Source: Desertivirga xinjiangensis
GTDB taxonomy: Bacteria; Bacteroidota; Bacteroidia; Sphingobacteriales; Sphingobacteriaceae
Direction of reading: 5' to 3'
Assembly: GCF_024436435.1 (NCBI RefSeq)
Contig: NZ_JAFMZP010000004.1
Location: 186,001-250,000 of the forward strand
DNA length: 64,000 bases
Shown: positions 9,801-18,426 of the stretch, one piece after another
Layout: every line of letters begins with the position of its first letter
How positions within the stretch are numbered: the stretch's first letter is position 1
The notes under the pieces: model-generated
The model's input: only the letters and a program-made list of their open reading frames with translations
What the model was told of the DNA's origin: nothing
The model's database searches: none
Made by a program: the position numbers and the translations under genes

Positions 9801-11133
9801 TGAAACTTTGTTTTTCATAATTAAAAACTGTAATGCCATCACCCCAGGTCCCTAACCATATATTGTGCCTGGCATCTTCGTTAACACTTAGCACGTAATT
9901 GCCACAAATGCTGTTCTTGCCGGCCCTGTGAGTAAAATACCTGAATGTTCCATTTTCAGGATTAAACAAGTTCAGACCTCCGCCATCAGTACCTATCCAG
10001 ATCCGCTTGGAAGAATCTTCAAAAACAGTGTTTACAATATTATTGCTCAGGCTGTTTTTTCCCTGCTCGTATTTATAGTGGATAAAGCTCGACTCGTCCA
10101 GGCTTACCATCGAAATACCCGCACTGGCAGTACCGATCCACATATTGCCTTTTGCATCGCGTTTTATACAATTAATGGAGTTACTGCCAAGGCTTGTGGG
10201 GTCGTTGTCAATATGCTGATAAGAAATCGATGCAGGTAGCGAAGGATTATAGATGAACAACCCTCCATTTTCAGTGCCAATCCATAAGTTTCCCTTGGCG
10301 TCTTCCTCCATGCACAGCAAAAAAGTGTGCTCAGGATTATTGGAATTTAATCGTTCATAGTTGATTTTCCGGAAGGATGACGTTGAGGAATCAAATTGAT
10401 TTAATCCACCGCCATAAGTACCAACCCACAGTTTTTTCTGGCTATCCTCAAAAATGAACCGGATATGATCATCAGAAAGTCCTTTCCCTGTTCCTTTGCT
10501 GGTGCTGAACTCATGCACTACTTTACCTTTTGAATTGATCACGAAGAGTCCGGAATTAGCCATGCCTACCCAAATATTCCCAAAGTGGTCTTCTCTAACA
10601 GCCGCGATAGCAGATTTTGTGTTATAATGCCTGTAATAGCCGCTTTCTTTATTATAGGCGTATAAGCCTTTATCACTGCTGCAGATCCATAGATTATTTT
10701 TCCTGTCTTTATACAGATAGCGGATATTATTGCTAACCGGTTTATTTCCGGGTAAAATTTTATCAGGCTCTGTAAATTTATCTTTCTGAAGGTCGAGTAT
10801 ATTTAAGCCGCCATCAGCTGTTGCAAACCACAATTGATTCTGGCTGTCCTGTACAATACCTTTAATATCGTTAGAACGGATGGTGTTTTTGTTGTTAACG
10901 CTGCGGCGATAGATCCGGAACTTGTAACCATCATATTTGTTCAGTCCGTCGCGGGTGCCAAACCACATAAAGCCTTGCTTGTCCTGGAAAATTGTTTGAA
11001 TAACACTGTTTGAGAGTCCCTGAGTAGTCTCAATTTGCCGGAATTTCAAATTATTCTGCTGTGAATATGTTGTAATTGTAAATAAACAGCAAACTTTAAC
11101 TAAAATAAGTGTACCAATTTTCATCCCGAACAC
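6805..11133 (-). CDS. Hybrid two-component regulator (HTCS) of polysaccharide locus 1
   Basis: This 1442-residue one-protein signalling system has, in order: a signal/anchor segment; about 14 Reg_prop beta-propeller repeats (the WFGTRDGLNKY / WIGTDGGGLN type, about 30-690); a Y_Y_Y domain (about 735-800); a membrane helix (about 810-830); a long coiled coil; a HisKA motif AHDLKNP with His near 921; an ATPase domain (DSGIGMS, GTGLGLQ); a receiver starting ILIVDDNPQ; and an AraC-type DNA-binding domain. The periplasmic propeller senses an oligosaccharide and the AraC domain activates the locus. The HisKA box is HDLKNP rather than the HEIRTP seen in the second regulator of this window. It diverges from GH16 with 178 bases between them. 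A TAAATTTG box on the reverse strand at 11251-11258 could be its -7 element, but no clear -33 box was seen. Confidence 0.96.
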   Translation of the reverse strand: MFGMKIGTLILVKVCCLFTITTYSQQNNLKFRQIETTQGLSNSVIQTIFQDKQGFMWFGTRDGLNKYDGYKFRIYRRSVNNKNTIRSNDIKGIVQDSQNQLWFATADGGLNILDLQKDKFTEPDKILPGNKPVSNNIRYLYKDRKNNLWICSSDKGLYAYNKESGYYRHYNTKSAIAAVREDHFGNIWVGMANSGLFVINSKGKVVHEFSTSKGTGKGLSDDHIRFIFEDSQKKLWVGTYGGGLNQFDSSTSSFRKINYERLNSNNPEHTFLLCMEEDAKGNLWIGTENGGLFIYNPSLPASISYQHIDNDPTSLGSNSINCIKRDAKGNMWIGTASAGISMVSLDESSFIHYKYEQGKNSLSNNIVNTVFEDSSKRIWIGTDGGGLNLFNPENGTFRYFTHRAGKNSICGNYVLSVNEDARHNIWLGTWGDGITVFNYEKQSFKHFRNNPADPTSLSSNYAFSIFRDSRNRIWVGTYGGGLNLYDEKTESFTRFINQATNSKSISSNHILTIHEDRRGTIWIGTDGGGLNKFNERDNNFTAYTSSTKYYGKDSEKLSNDGVTSIWDDEDGKLWIGTNFGLNHFDQDRLVNNAYFSENGLSNDAIGAVIGDKKGILWISTNKGLTKFDPKSKRFEIFSTADGLQADEFKYAKCIDHTGQIYFGGRNGFNLFNPEKISPVNYDPPIFFTRFQLFNEDVSVAQNEEDHSPLKMAVSDAKKIILSYEQSSFSFEFASLNYTSNEKKQYQYKLEGFENQWHKLGTRNSLTYTNLDPGEYVLKVRGLKNNKEWSNQTASIRLIITPPFWKTWWFKTLLFLAASGIVISIFYLRLSSIKNRNRQLEKEVRLRTHELSESNAFLLESNEKIKLQNENLEEVNKEIVRKTDKILQQQEHIVVQNHKLESTVKELEISNQTKDRFFSILAHDLKNPVSALSGLADLLKNRLNQLGPSEISSYVYDISRSSNSVNSLVTNLLDWARTQSKELHCQPADLSLHELVVKNVYLAQIQLANKNINCRVDVDSRHMIYADYQMINTVIRNILGNSIKFTPVAGEIEITSAETEDHFDIIIIDSGIGMSAQQIEQLGQSKAQASLGTAGETGTGLGLQICKDFIKANQGILSIQSIPGKGSMFIISLPKSSKSVSPQETSLSGQQKTVTAITETEQINSADIEYTLPPGQRQVLKGKRILIVDDNPQIRNYLKLLLSGVFEIFEAQDGLDGIKTASDCQPDLIISDLIMPVMNGLEFCHKMKTNILTSHIPLLMLTGESNQESQISGYEAGADIYITKPINTQILFRVIYNLIHNQENVKRKYTLADQLIPEDLDYNKIDREFLEKMSLFIEENLSQADLDYKKLSEHAAMSRTVLYAKFKTLTGMGVHDFIKNIRLKKALKYLQEGKLNISQIAYEVGFATPSYFSKSFTKQYKLTPKEYITSLRKNPAEAKHIAL

Positions 11134-11311
11134 GTTAAAAGGGTAATTTCTGATACAATTTATTAATAATTTGATAAAATACAGGTTATTTATTCAGTTT
11201 TTTGACTGTTTCGAACGGGATTGCAGGTAATCAGGACTATAGGAAAAAATCAAATTTAAAGGTCGCGTAATATTGTGCAGGGGTCTTAGAAAGTAAATTC
11301 CCTGTGCCAGC

Positions 11312-12112
11312 ATGAACAAAAAGATAAAGAACCTTTTAATTACCTGTATGTTTTTCGGGTTGGCACTGCCAGCTAATTCACAAGACTTTTTTGATGATTT
11401 CAACGGTACGAAGTTGAACCGCTCTCTATGGGATAAAGTGAATTCCAAATGGGGGGAGGATACTTCCCGGACAACCCATGGGGGAGTGATCCCCGAACAT
11501 GTATATGTGAAAGACGGTAACCTGGTGATTAAGGCCAACGGTAATTTTTACAAAGGTAAGGTTTGGGGGCATGGTCAGAAAACGAAGGTAGGTGGCGCTA
11601 TCTCCACAAATAAAAGATTTGCTTCAGGCAGATATGAGATCAGGGCGAAGATCTGCCCGCAGGCAGGTGCTTTGTCGGCTTTCTGGACCTACTATTATGA
11701 ACACGATACCATTAATCATGAAATAGACTTTGAATTTCCGGGTAGAAATCAAAAGCCGAACTCCCCTGAGACCTCTGATATAAACTGGGGCCTGATGACG
11801 AACTGGCGGGGTGTAGCCGAAAAGGATCACAGAAATGCAGATGTATATTTTGGTAACCAGGCAGACGGGCAGTACCACTTGTATCGCTTCGAGTGGCATA
11901 CGGGTGGTAATAATGAGAAGCCACGGGTGGAATGGTATTATGACGATAAGTTAATGCATACCTCTTATGAAACCGTGCCGGACATAGCTTCGAAGTTCTG
12001 GATAGGTATATGGTTTCCCTGGTGGATAGGCAGGGCAGATTTTTCAACCGACTATATGTACGTTGACTGGATAAAGATCACGTGCTTTCGGGAGCCTGGC
12101 GATAAGTCCTGA
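11312..12112 (+). CDS. Glycoside hydrolase family 16 endo-glycanase, secreted
   Basis: This 266-residue protein has a signal peptide ending near ANSQ and one beta-jelly-roll domain. The GH16 catalytic triad appears as HEIDFEF: Glu137 (nucleophile), Asp139 and Glu141 (acid/base). GH16 enzymes cut within beta-1,3- or beta-1,4-linked glucans or galactans, including laminarin, agar and porphyran. The aromatic-rich C-terminus (IGIWFPWWIG) suits a carbohydrate cleft, but the exact substrate is not readable. It lies 54 bases before susC on the same strand, so it is probably the surface or periplasmic endo-enzyme that feeds that transporter. Confidence 0.93.
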   Translation: MNKKIKNLLITCMFFGLALPANSQDFFDDFNGTKLNRSLWDKVNSKWGEDTSRTTHGGVIPEHVYVKDGNLVIKANGNFYKGKVWGHGQKTKVGGAISTNKRFASGRYEIRAKICPQAGALSAFWTYYYEHDTINHEIDFEFPGRNQKPNSPETSDINWGLMTNWRGVAEKDHRNADVYFGNQADGQYHLYRFEWHTGGNNEKPRVEWYYDDKLMHTSYETVPDIASKFWIGIWFPWWIGRADFSTDYMYVDWIKITCFREPGDKS

Positions 12113-12166
12113 GATATAATAAAAAGAACGAACCCAATACGATAATCAATAGCAATAATTAGCACT

Positions 12167-15100
12167 ATGATGAAATGTTTTACAAAAAGAAGGGTACCAC
12201 CCGAAGCTCTAGCTTCCCGCTTGCTTTACAGGCAGGCTGTACCTGCACTCATTCTGAGTTTATTATTAAATAGTCCGCAAGTCGCTAATTCTGCAGAGAA
12301 AAAAGGAAGCGGTAAAGCTCAATCATCCCTTAATCAGCAGCAGGTAACGGGAAGCGTTACCGGGGAGGATAACTTGTCCATTCCAGGAGTAAGTGTTACC
12401 GTAAAAGGTTCCAAAATAGGTACTACCACCAATGTGGAAGGTGCTTATAGAATCACTGCTTCTCCGGGCGATACATTGGTATTTACAATGATCGGTTATA
12501 ATACCAGGGAAGTCTCACTTGGAAGCCAGATTATCGTCAATGTAACACTTCAGTCAGCTGTGGAGCAGTTAAGCGAAGTAGTAGTTGTAGGATACGGTAC
12601 AAAGAATAAAAGCACCTTTACCGGTTCAGCGGTTACTTTAAATGCAGAGGATCTTAATGAGTCTTCCCTGTCTTTAGCCAATATGCTTCAGGGAAGGGCT
12701 GCCGGTGTTCAGGTAAGTCAGAACAACGGAACTCCCGGAGCCGCGCTATCTATAAGGATCCGTGGCACAAACTCATTGAATGCCAATAGCGAACCTTTAT
12801 ATGTGATTGACGGCTTTCCGGTAAGTGACCAGGTGGGATTTTCTTTGAATCCTGATGATGTGGCTTCCCTAACGATTCTAAAAGACGCTGCATCCACAGC
12901 TATTTACGGTGCCAGAGGAGCCAACGGCGTAATTATGGTGACCACGAAAAGCGGCGCTAAGAGGAAAAGCAGTTTGAATATTCACAGCTATGCCGGTTTT
13001 CAGAATGTTATTAATCAGTTTGACCTGATGAACGGCTATCAGAATGCATTGCGCCTGAACGAGATTGCAAGGCAGGAGGGAGAAGGAGGGACAATTCCTT
13101 ATTCTCAGGGTCGTTTGGATAGTTTGCAACAAGGTATATTGGGAACAAACTGGCAGGAACAGGTCTTTCGTACCGCGCACGTCCAGAATCACAACCTAAG
13201 TTTCGAAGGTGGCGGTCCGAAAACAAATGTGTTTTCGAGCTTTGACTACATGAGTCAGGAAGGTGTGGTGATAAAATCTAATTACAAGAGAATTGGCGGG
13301 CGTGTAAACGTGAATCACGAGGTGAATGATAAGTTAAAAATGTCGGCCAGGGTATTTGGTAACTATGGAATTCAAAATGACCTTCCACTGGCTCCATCCT
13401 CTGTCAACGGTTTTCTTAAACAGGTGCTAAAGGCAAATCCGGCTTCGACGTTCGACGGTGGTGTGAGCGCAAGGCTTGATGCTCAAAATCCTCTTCATTC
13501 CCTGGAAGCAGAAGACCGTGAGAATTCGGCTTTTCGTACGCAGGCTTATTACTCCCTGCAATATGAGCCTATAAAAAACCTAATACTGAAGTCTGACCTG
13601 GGAGCTGACTTATCACGTACTGAAGCCCTGTATTTCTCTCCTTCCACGGCTATCAATTCTAAAGATACCAAAGGACAGGCCTCTGTGACCAATATGGATG
13701 AACATGATCTGCTCTTTAACCCGACGGCTACCTACAGTTTCAGCAAATCAGATAACAATGTTACCATGTTATTGGGTTACAATGCCCAGAAATATACTTA
13801 CAAGGAGGTTGGTACAGCAGCTACTAATTTCGCCAGCGATGAGCTGGGATATAATAATCTTGGTGTCGCCTCTCAGTTTGGAGCCTATTCAGGAAAAACC
13901 CGAATTAAGCGTAAAAGTTGGTTCGGCCGGGTAGATTACGACTACAAGAATAAATATATTTTTACAGGAACCTACCGTATTGACGGATCCTCTGTTTTTG
14001 GTGCTAATAGTAAGCTTGGATATTTTCCTTCCGCAGCAGTAGCCTGGAATTTTAACGAAGAAAGCTTTTTTAAAGATCTCAATTTCCTTGAGACAGGTAA
14101 GTTACGTCTAAGTTACGGGGTCACAGGAAACGATCGTATCCCTACCAATATTTCACAGGCTGTATTCTCCAGTGACAATTCAACGAAATATACGCTCGAC
14201 GGAGTAACAACGGTGAATGGTATCGCTGTTAATCGTATCGCAAATGCCGATTTGAAATGGGAAGAAACGAATGCATTGGACCTGGGACTTGATCTGGGTT
14301 TCTTTAATAACCGTGTGATCATTGAAGCCGATTATTACAGCAAGGTAACCAGTGACCTGTTGCTGGATCGTACTATTGCATCATCCAATGGATTTACAAC
14401 ATTTTTTGGAAACAGAGGTGAAGTGACTAACAAGGGTTTTGAACTTTTCCTGCAGACTACTAACATCAATAAGAACGGTTTCCGCTGGAACAGTACTTTC
14501 TCTTATGCCAAAAACAAGAATAAGATTACATCTATAGGGCCAAAAAGTACGGACACTTTCGTGGGATCGTTCAAGCCGGAAGGTAATGCCAATTTCGAAA
14601 CACCTTTTATTATCCGTGTCGGTGAGCCTGTCGGAACTATTTATGGATATGTTTATGATGGAATCATACAGGACAACGATCCGGTTTTGTCCACAACTCA
14701 TCCAAACGCAGAAGCCGGGGATCCGAAGTTCGTAGATGTCAACAATGATGGTATCGTAAACGCTGATGACAGGACGATTCTTGGAACCGGTGTTCCCAAG
14801 CTCAATTTGGGTTTCACTAACAGCTTTAGCTATAAAGGTTTCGAACTGGATATTGTGATGCAGGGACAAACAGGTGGTAAGCTAATTAATGTTCAAAAGC
14901 TCGATCTGTTAAATCCGATTTCTCAAGGAAACGGACTTGCCCAGCTGGTTACTGATACCTGGTCGCCAACAAATACTACAGGAACTGTACCCGCACGTGG
15001 TTTTTATGGCAATGCTCATGGCGGCTGGGTGAATTCAAGGTTTGTTGAAAGCTCTGACTATCTAAGGGTCAAGAATATCACTCTTGCCTATACCATTCCA

Positions 15101-15313
15101 AACAGGTTTACTCGCCGGATCGGTGTTGATGGATTAAATGTGTATGTTAATGCTCAGAACCTCATTACCTGGACCAAGTACTCTGGTCTTGATCCTGAGA
15201 TCGGAAACCTAGTGAATAATTCGCAGCAGAACCAGAATGTGGCTCGAGGAATCGACTTCAATGCCTATCCGGTTAATAAAATGTTCCTGTTCGGAGCCAA
15301 GCTAACTTTTTAA
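12167..15313 (+). CDS. SusC-family TonB-dependent glycan transporter (locus 1)
   Basis: This 1048-residue outer-membrane protein imports oligosaccharides with energy from TonB. After an unusually long N-terminal leader (hydrophobic core near residues 28-36) there is a carboxypeptidase-regulatory-like beta domain (about 58-135). The SusC signature EVVVVGYGT follows, then a plug domain (about 150-270, with RIRGTNSLN and ILKDAASTAIYGARGANG) and a C-terminal barrel ending in an aromatic residue (GAKLTF). It is 10 bases before susD, the usual SusC/SusD arrangement. It is probably under control of the hybrid regulator at 6805-11133. Confidence 0.96.
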   Translation: MMKCFTKRRVPPEALASRLLYRQAVPALILSLLLNSPQVANSAEKKGSGKAQSSLNQQQVTGSVTGEDNLSIPGVSVTVKGSKIGTTTNVEGAYRITASPGDTLVFTMIGYNTREVSLGSQIIVNVTLQSAVEQLSEVVVVGYGTKNKSTFTGSAVTLNAEDLNESSLSLANMLQGRAAGVQVSQNNGTPGAALSIRIRGTNSLNANSEPLYVIDGFPVSDQVGFSLNPDDVASLTILKDAASTAIYGARGANGVIMVTTKSGAKRKSSLNIHSYAGFQNVINQFDLMNGYQNALRLNEIARQEGEGGTIPYSQGRLDSLQQGILGTNWQEQVFRTAHVQNHNLSFEGGGPKTNVFSSFDYMSQEGVVIKSNYKRIGGRVNVNHEVNDKLKMSARVFGNYGIQNDLPLAPSSVNGFLKQVLKANPASTFDGGVSARLDAQNPLHSLEAEDRENSAFRTQAYYSLQYEPIKNLILKSDLGADLSRTEALYFSPSTAINSKDTKGQASVTNMDEHDLLFNPTATYSFSKSDNNVTMLLGYNAQKYTYKEVGTAATNFASDELGYNNLGVASQFGAYSGKTRIKRKSWFGRVDYDYKNKYIFTGTYRIDGSSVFGANSKLGYFPSAAVAWNFNEESFFKDLNFLETGKLRLSYGVTGNDRIPTNISQAVFSSDNSTKYTLDGVTTVNGIAVNRIANADLKWEETNALDLGLDLGFFNNRVIIEADYYSKVTSDLLLDRTIASSNGFTTFFGNRGEVTNKGFELFLQTTNINKNGFRWNSTFSYAKNKNKITSIGPKSTDTFVGSFKPEGNANFETPFIIRVGEPVGTIYGYVYDGIIQDNDPVLSTTHPNAEAGDPKFVDVNNDGIVNADDRTILGTGVPKLNLGFTNSFSYKGFELDIVMQGQTGGKLINVQKLDLLNPISQGNGLAQLVTDTWSPTNTTGTVPARGFYGNAHGGWVNSRFVESSDYLRVKNITLAYTIPNRFTRRIGVDGLNVYVNAQNLITWTKYSGLDPEIGNLVNNSQQNQNVARGIDFNAYPVNKMFLFGAKLTF

Positions 15314-15323
15314 TATTAATGCA

Positions 15324-16892
15324 ATGAGGACTAAAAAAAATATATTTCTTATAGCAGCCATTACTGCTTGTGTGGTATTTGCCTGCGAAAAAGGACTTGA
15401 TGAAGAAACGTTTTCAGTTTTTGACGCCAACACACTGTCAAAACCGGTAAATGGCGATCAGGCCGTTATAGGAACCTATGCAGCGCTCAAAGATAACGGG
15501 GGATATGGATATTATGCGGGGTACCTGTACTGGCTGTATGAATATCCAGCCGATGTGGTAACAACCACTTTAACTGCCCGTCAGGGAGTTCAATTGGATC
15601 AGCTAACCTATGACGCCAGCAATTCGGCCATAGGCGATGTATGGACGAGTATCTATAGGCTTATATCCCGTGCGAACGAGTCGGAGGAACTGATCAGTAA
15701 CATTGATTATGTAGGTAACGGGTCGACCGATAAGTTGAAGAATCAGCATTTGGCCGAAGTCAGGTTCCTGCGTGCCCTGGCTTACTATGACGCAACATCC
15801 CTATGGGGAAGTGTGCCCTTGCTGAACAAGCCTTCTTCACAATTTTCAGAGGCCGACGAAAATCCGCCACTTGAAGATCAGGCTACCATAGAAGCGGCAA
15901 TGATCGCCGACCTGCAATTTGCAGAAGAGAACCTGCCTCCTTCATATGGCGCTTCCGAGGTCGCCAGGGCCACCTCGGGAGCTGCAAAAGCATTGCTGGG
16001 ACGCCTTTATATAAGAAGACTGGAATGGGACAATGCTGCTAAAAAATTAGAAGAAGTAATTGATAAAGGATATGACCTTCGCAATCAATCAGAAGGCGGC
16101 ATTGTTTCGCTTTTTTCAAGGGACAACCGTTCTGATAATGAGTTTATTTTTGTGCTTAAGTCCTCGAGCGAGACGGGTGCTTATACCATCAACTCGAACA
16201 GTTTTGGTCAGAATTCTACGCCCTGGGATTATAACAGGGGCTGGGGTAACTTCCCTTTAAATCTTTCATTTTATTCGATATTTAATCCGGCAGACGCACG
16301 GCGAGACCTACTGACGGGTAAATTTACTACCATCTATGGTCAGATAATGGCTGTTCCTAAAGAGTACGGAGGCGAGGCTGAAGCTGCAGATAAAGATACC
16401 CTGGTGGCGAATTTTGTTTATAACCTTAAATATCCGCATACCGGAAATTATAATTATTCAGGCTTCAATAACGTGACGGTCATTCGTTATGCTGATGTAT
16501 TGCTTATGAGAGCCGAAGCATTGAATGAGCTGAATGGTCCAAATCAGGAAAGCATCAACCTTATAAATGAGGTAAGAACGAGAAGTAATTTGCCTGGATA
16601 TTTATTGAGTAATTTTACATCAAAAGCTGCTTTACGTGATGCCATCTTTGAAGAGCGACATAAAGAGTTCTTTATGGAAGGTCGTCGTCGCGACGATTTG
16701 ATCCGCTGGGGAAAATCTGCAAGTAATGGTGTGAACCCCTTGTTGAAATTTAAGGAAAAAGTTGTACCTACACTTAAAAACCCTACAACTTACTCTGATG
16801 CGGTAAATTATGTATATTATCCTTACCCTCAGATCGAAATTCAAAGTAACACATCACTGAATTCAGGCGTGAATGCAGGTCGTGTAAAATAA
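15324..16892 (+). CDS. SusD/RagB-family surface glycan-binding lipoprotein (locus 1)
   Basis: This 522-residue lipoprotein has a lipobox at VVFAC (Cys21; Cys16 is an alternative). It shows the SusD helical TPR-like scaffold: RFLRALAYYD near residue 150, VIRYADVLLMRAEALNE near 390 and the C-terminal EERHKEFFMEGRRRDDLIRW motif. SusD proteins cap the SusC channel and bind the glycan at the cell surface. It follows susC by 10 bases and is the last gene before a strong terminator, so the GH16-susC-susD unit ends here. Confidence 0.95.
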   Translation: MRTKKNIFLIAAITACVVFACEKGLDEETFSVFDANTLSKPVNGDQAVIGTYAALKDNGGYGYYAGYLYWLYEYPADVVTTTLTARQGVQLDQLTYDASNSAIGDVWTSIYRLISRANESEELISNIDYVGNGSTDKLKNQHLAEVRFLRALAYYDATSLWGSVPLLNKPSSQFSEADENPPLEDQATIEAAMIADLQFAEENLPPSYGASEVARATSGAAKALLGRLYIRRLEWDNAAKKLEEVIDKGYDLRNQSEGGIVSLFSRDNRSDNEFIFVLKSSSETGAYTINSNSFGQNSTPWDYNRGWGNFPLNLSFYSIFNPADARRDLLTGKFTTIYGQIMAVPKEYGGEAEAADKDTLVANFVYNLKYPHTGNYNYSGFNNVTVIRYADVLLMRAEALNELNGPNQESINLINEVRTRSNLPGYLLSNFTSKAALRDAIFEERHKEFFMEGRRRDDLIRWGKSASNGVNPLLKFKEKVVPTLKNPTTYSDAVNYVYYPYPQIEIQSNTSLNSGVNAGRVK

Positions 16893-16937
16893 TAACAACA
16901 CATGAAGTAGATAGTCCTACAGATTGTGTATCTTGAA

Positions 16938-16968
16938 AAAAAGATACTGTGTAACGCAGTATCTTTTT
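16938..16968 (+). terminator. Intrinsic terminator after susD
   Basis: A 12-base-pair perfect stem (16938-16949 with 16957-16968), a 7-base loop and a terminal T-run form a textbook rho-independent terminator. It separates the polysaccharide locus from the sulfur operon that follows. Confidence 0.88.
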
Positions 16969-17006
16969 CCTGCTTAAAAAAATAAAACTTACCAGTGATA
17001 AGGGGG

Positions 17007-18422
17007 ATGAAAAAAAAGAAAATATGGCTAATACTGGCTGGTTTACTGGTATGTCTGCTTCTGTTATTTAGAACATCAATAGAGGATAGATTTATCCCAT
17101 TGAAGGTAAAGAACATTGAACTGATGAAACTTCCTTCTAACCGTTTACGATTCCCGGTAAATATAAATGCAAGCACCGGCTGTGACGCAGTTATCCAATA
17201 CTGGAAAAAAGGGTCAAAGGATACCTTATATTCTACGGTTTCTTATGGAAAGCAACGACATCAGCTTTATATCACTAATACGGTAGCCCGCACGTCGTAC
17301 CGTTTCAGGGTGATGCTGAAGAAGGGCAAAGAAATTGCCTGCAGTAAGATCTACCCTCTGGAAACACAACCTATCTATCAGGCTACGCCTTATTTTAGTT
17401 TGGAACGTTCTGATCCCTCCGTGGATGAAGAGCTGAAAAATAAATACTTCTTAACACAGATCCTCACCCAGCCGGGTTCAGTAGTGATCATAGATCGCAC
17501 CGGCGAAATCGTATGGTATGAGGCGTTTCAGAAAGGGGTAAAAGTGAGCCATTGGACCAAAGACAGAACGGTCCTTTGTATTGTTGGACCGGAAAAAATA
17601 CCCTCCTCAGGCGGAGATGAGATCGTAGAACTGGCAATGGATGGAGGGGTGCTTACTCACTTCAAAAAAGGGAAAGGAGAGATGGATAAATTGGTTCATC
17701 ATGAGGTAAGAAAGGACAAGGAAGGTAATATCTACAGCCTCACCTTCACCAAAAAGCTCGCTGATCTTTCTTCCGTTAAGGGCAAAAAGAAGGATACCCT
17801 GAACGGCGATGGAATTGTGCTTTTCTCTAAACAAGGCAAAAAGCTTTGGGAATGGTCGGTATTAGATCATCTTGATCCTTTAAAAGATCCGGAAATACTG
17901 AAGCATAAAAAAGACTGGGTTCATGCAAACTCACTTTACAGACTAGAGAACGGTGATTTCCTAATGTCTTTCCGAGATCTTAACCAGGTTTGGAAAATTG
18001 ATTTTAAGACAGGAAAAGTATTATGGAAGCTGGGCGAGAAAGGCGACTTTACCCTGGACCCAAAACTGTTTTTCAGTGCTCAGCATTACGCACACCCGGT
18101 TCTTAATAAGAGCCTTATGATTCTGGATAATGGCGATAAAACGCATATCTCTCGGGCAATGATATTCAACCTGGATACACAGAATATGGTAGCAAATGCT
18201 GAAAGAATAGTGGCACTGCCTCCTGAATATTATACTACTGCCAAGGGCAGTGCCGGTTTATTCGGAGTAAAGAAAGACAAGTTTCTTTTCTGTTTGACCG
18301 ACCCGAGAGCGTTTCTAATCACAGACATGAAAGGAAAAATACTCTGGAAAGTCAGGGTAGGGGGAGATCCGTACCGTGTTGAAGAAATTTCTGACTTCCG
18401 AAATCCGAAACCTGTTTTTTGA
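17007..18422 (+). CDS. Arylsulfotransferase (ASST)-family protein, membrane-anchored
   Basis: This protein has an N-terminal membrane helix (LILAGLLVCLLLLF) and a six-bladed propeller. By family knowledge, bacterial arylsulfotransferases move sulfate between phenolic esters through a sulfo-histidine, without PAPS. Family residues occur in the right order: His231/His232 in VHHEV, His306 in DWVHANS, Arg323 in SFRD and His360 in SAQHYAHP, followed by LDNGD. The His-to-Arg spacing of 17 is close to that of the E. coli enzyme. The active domain should face the periplasm. The start is ATG at 17007; a GTG at 16995 is in frame. It heads an operon with permease, sulfotransferase and cysQ. It could instead be a non-enzymatic relative. 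Confidence 0.82.
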   Translation: MKKKKIWLILAGLLVCLLLLFRTSIEDRFIPLKVKNIELMKLPSNRLRFPVNINASTGCDAVIQYWKKGSKDTLYSTVSYGKQRHQLYITNTVARTSYRFRVMLKKGKEIACSKIYPLETQPIYQATPYFSLERSDPSVDEELKNKYFLTQILTQPGSVVIIDRTGEIVWYEAFQKGVKVSHWTKDRTVLCIVGPEKIPSSGGDEIVELAMDGGVLTHFKKGKGEMDKLVHHEVRKDKEGNIYSLTFTKKLADLSSVKGKKKDTLNGDGIVLFSKQGKKLWEWSVLDHLDPLKDPEILKHKKDWVHANSLYRLENGDFLMSFRDLNQVWKIDFKTGKVLWKLGEKGDFTLDPKLFFSAQHYAHPVLNKSLMILDNGDKTHISRAMIFNLDTQNMVANAERIVALPPEYYTTAKGSAGLFGVKKDKFLFCLTDPRAFLITDMKGKILWKVRVGGDPYRVEEISDFRNPKPVF

Positions 18423-18426
18423 CGAT

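Noticed and set aside
18376-18426. GTG start for the CHR permease inside the ASST gene
   Set aside because: The extra 17 residues do not fit the family N-terminus, and ATG at 18427 gives normal operon spacing.
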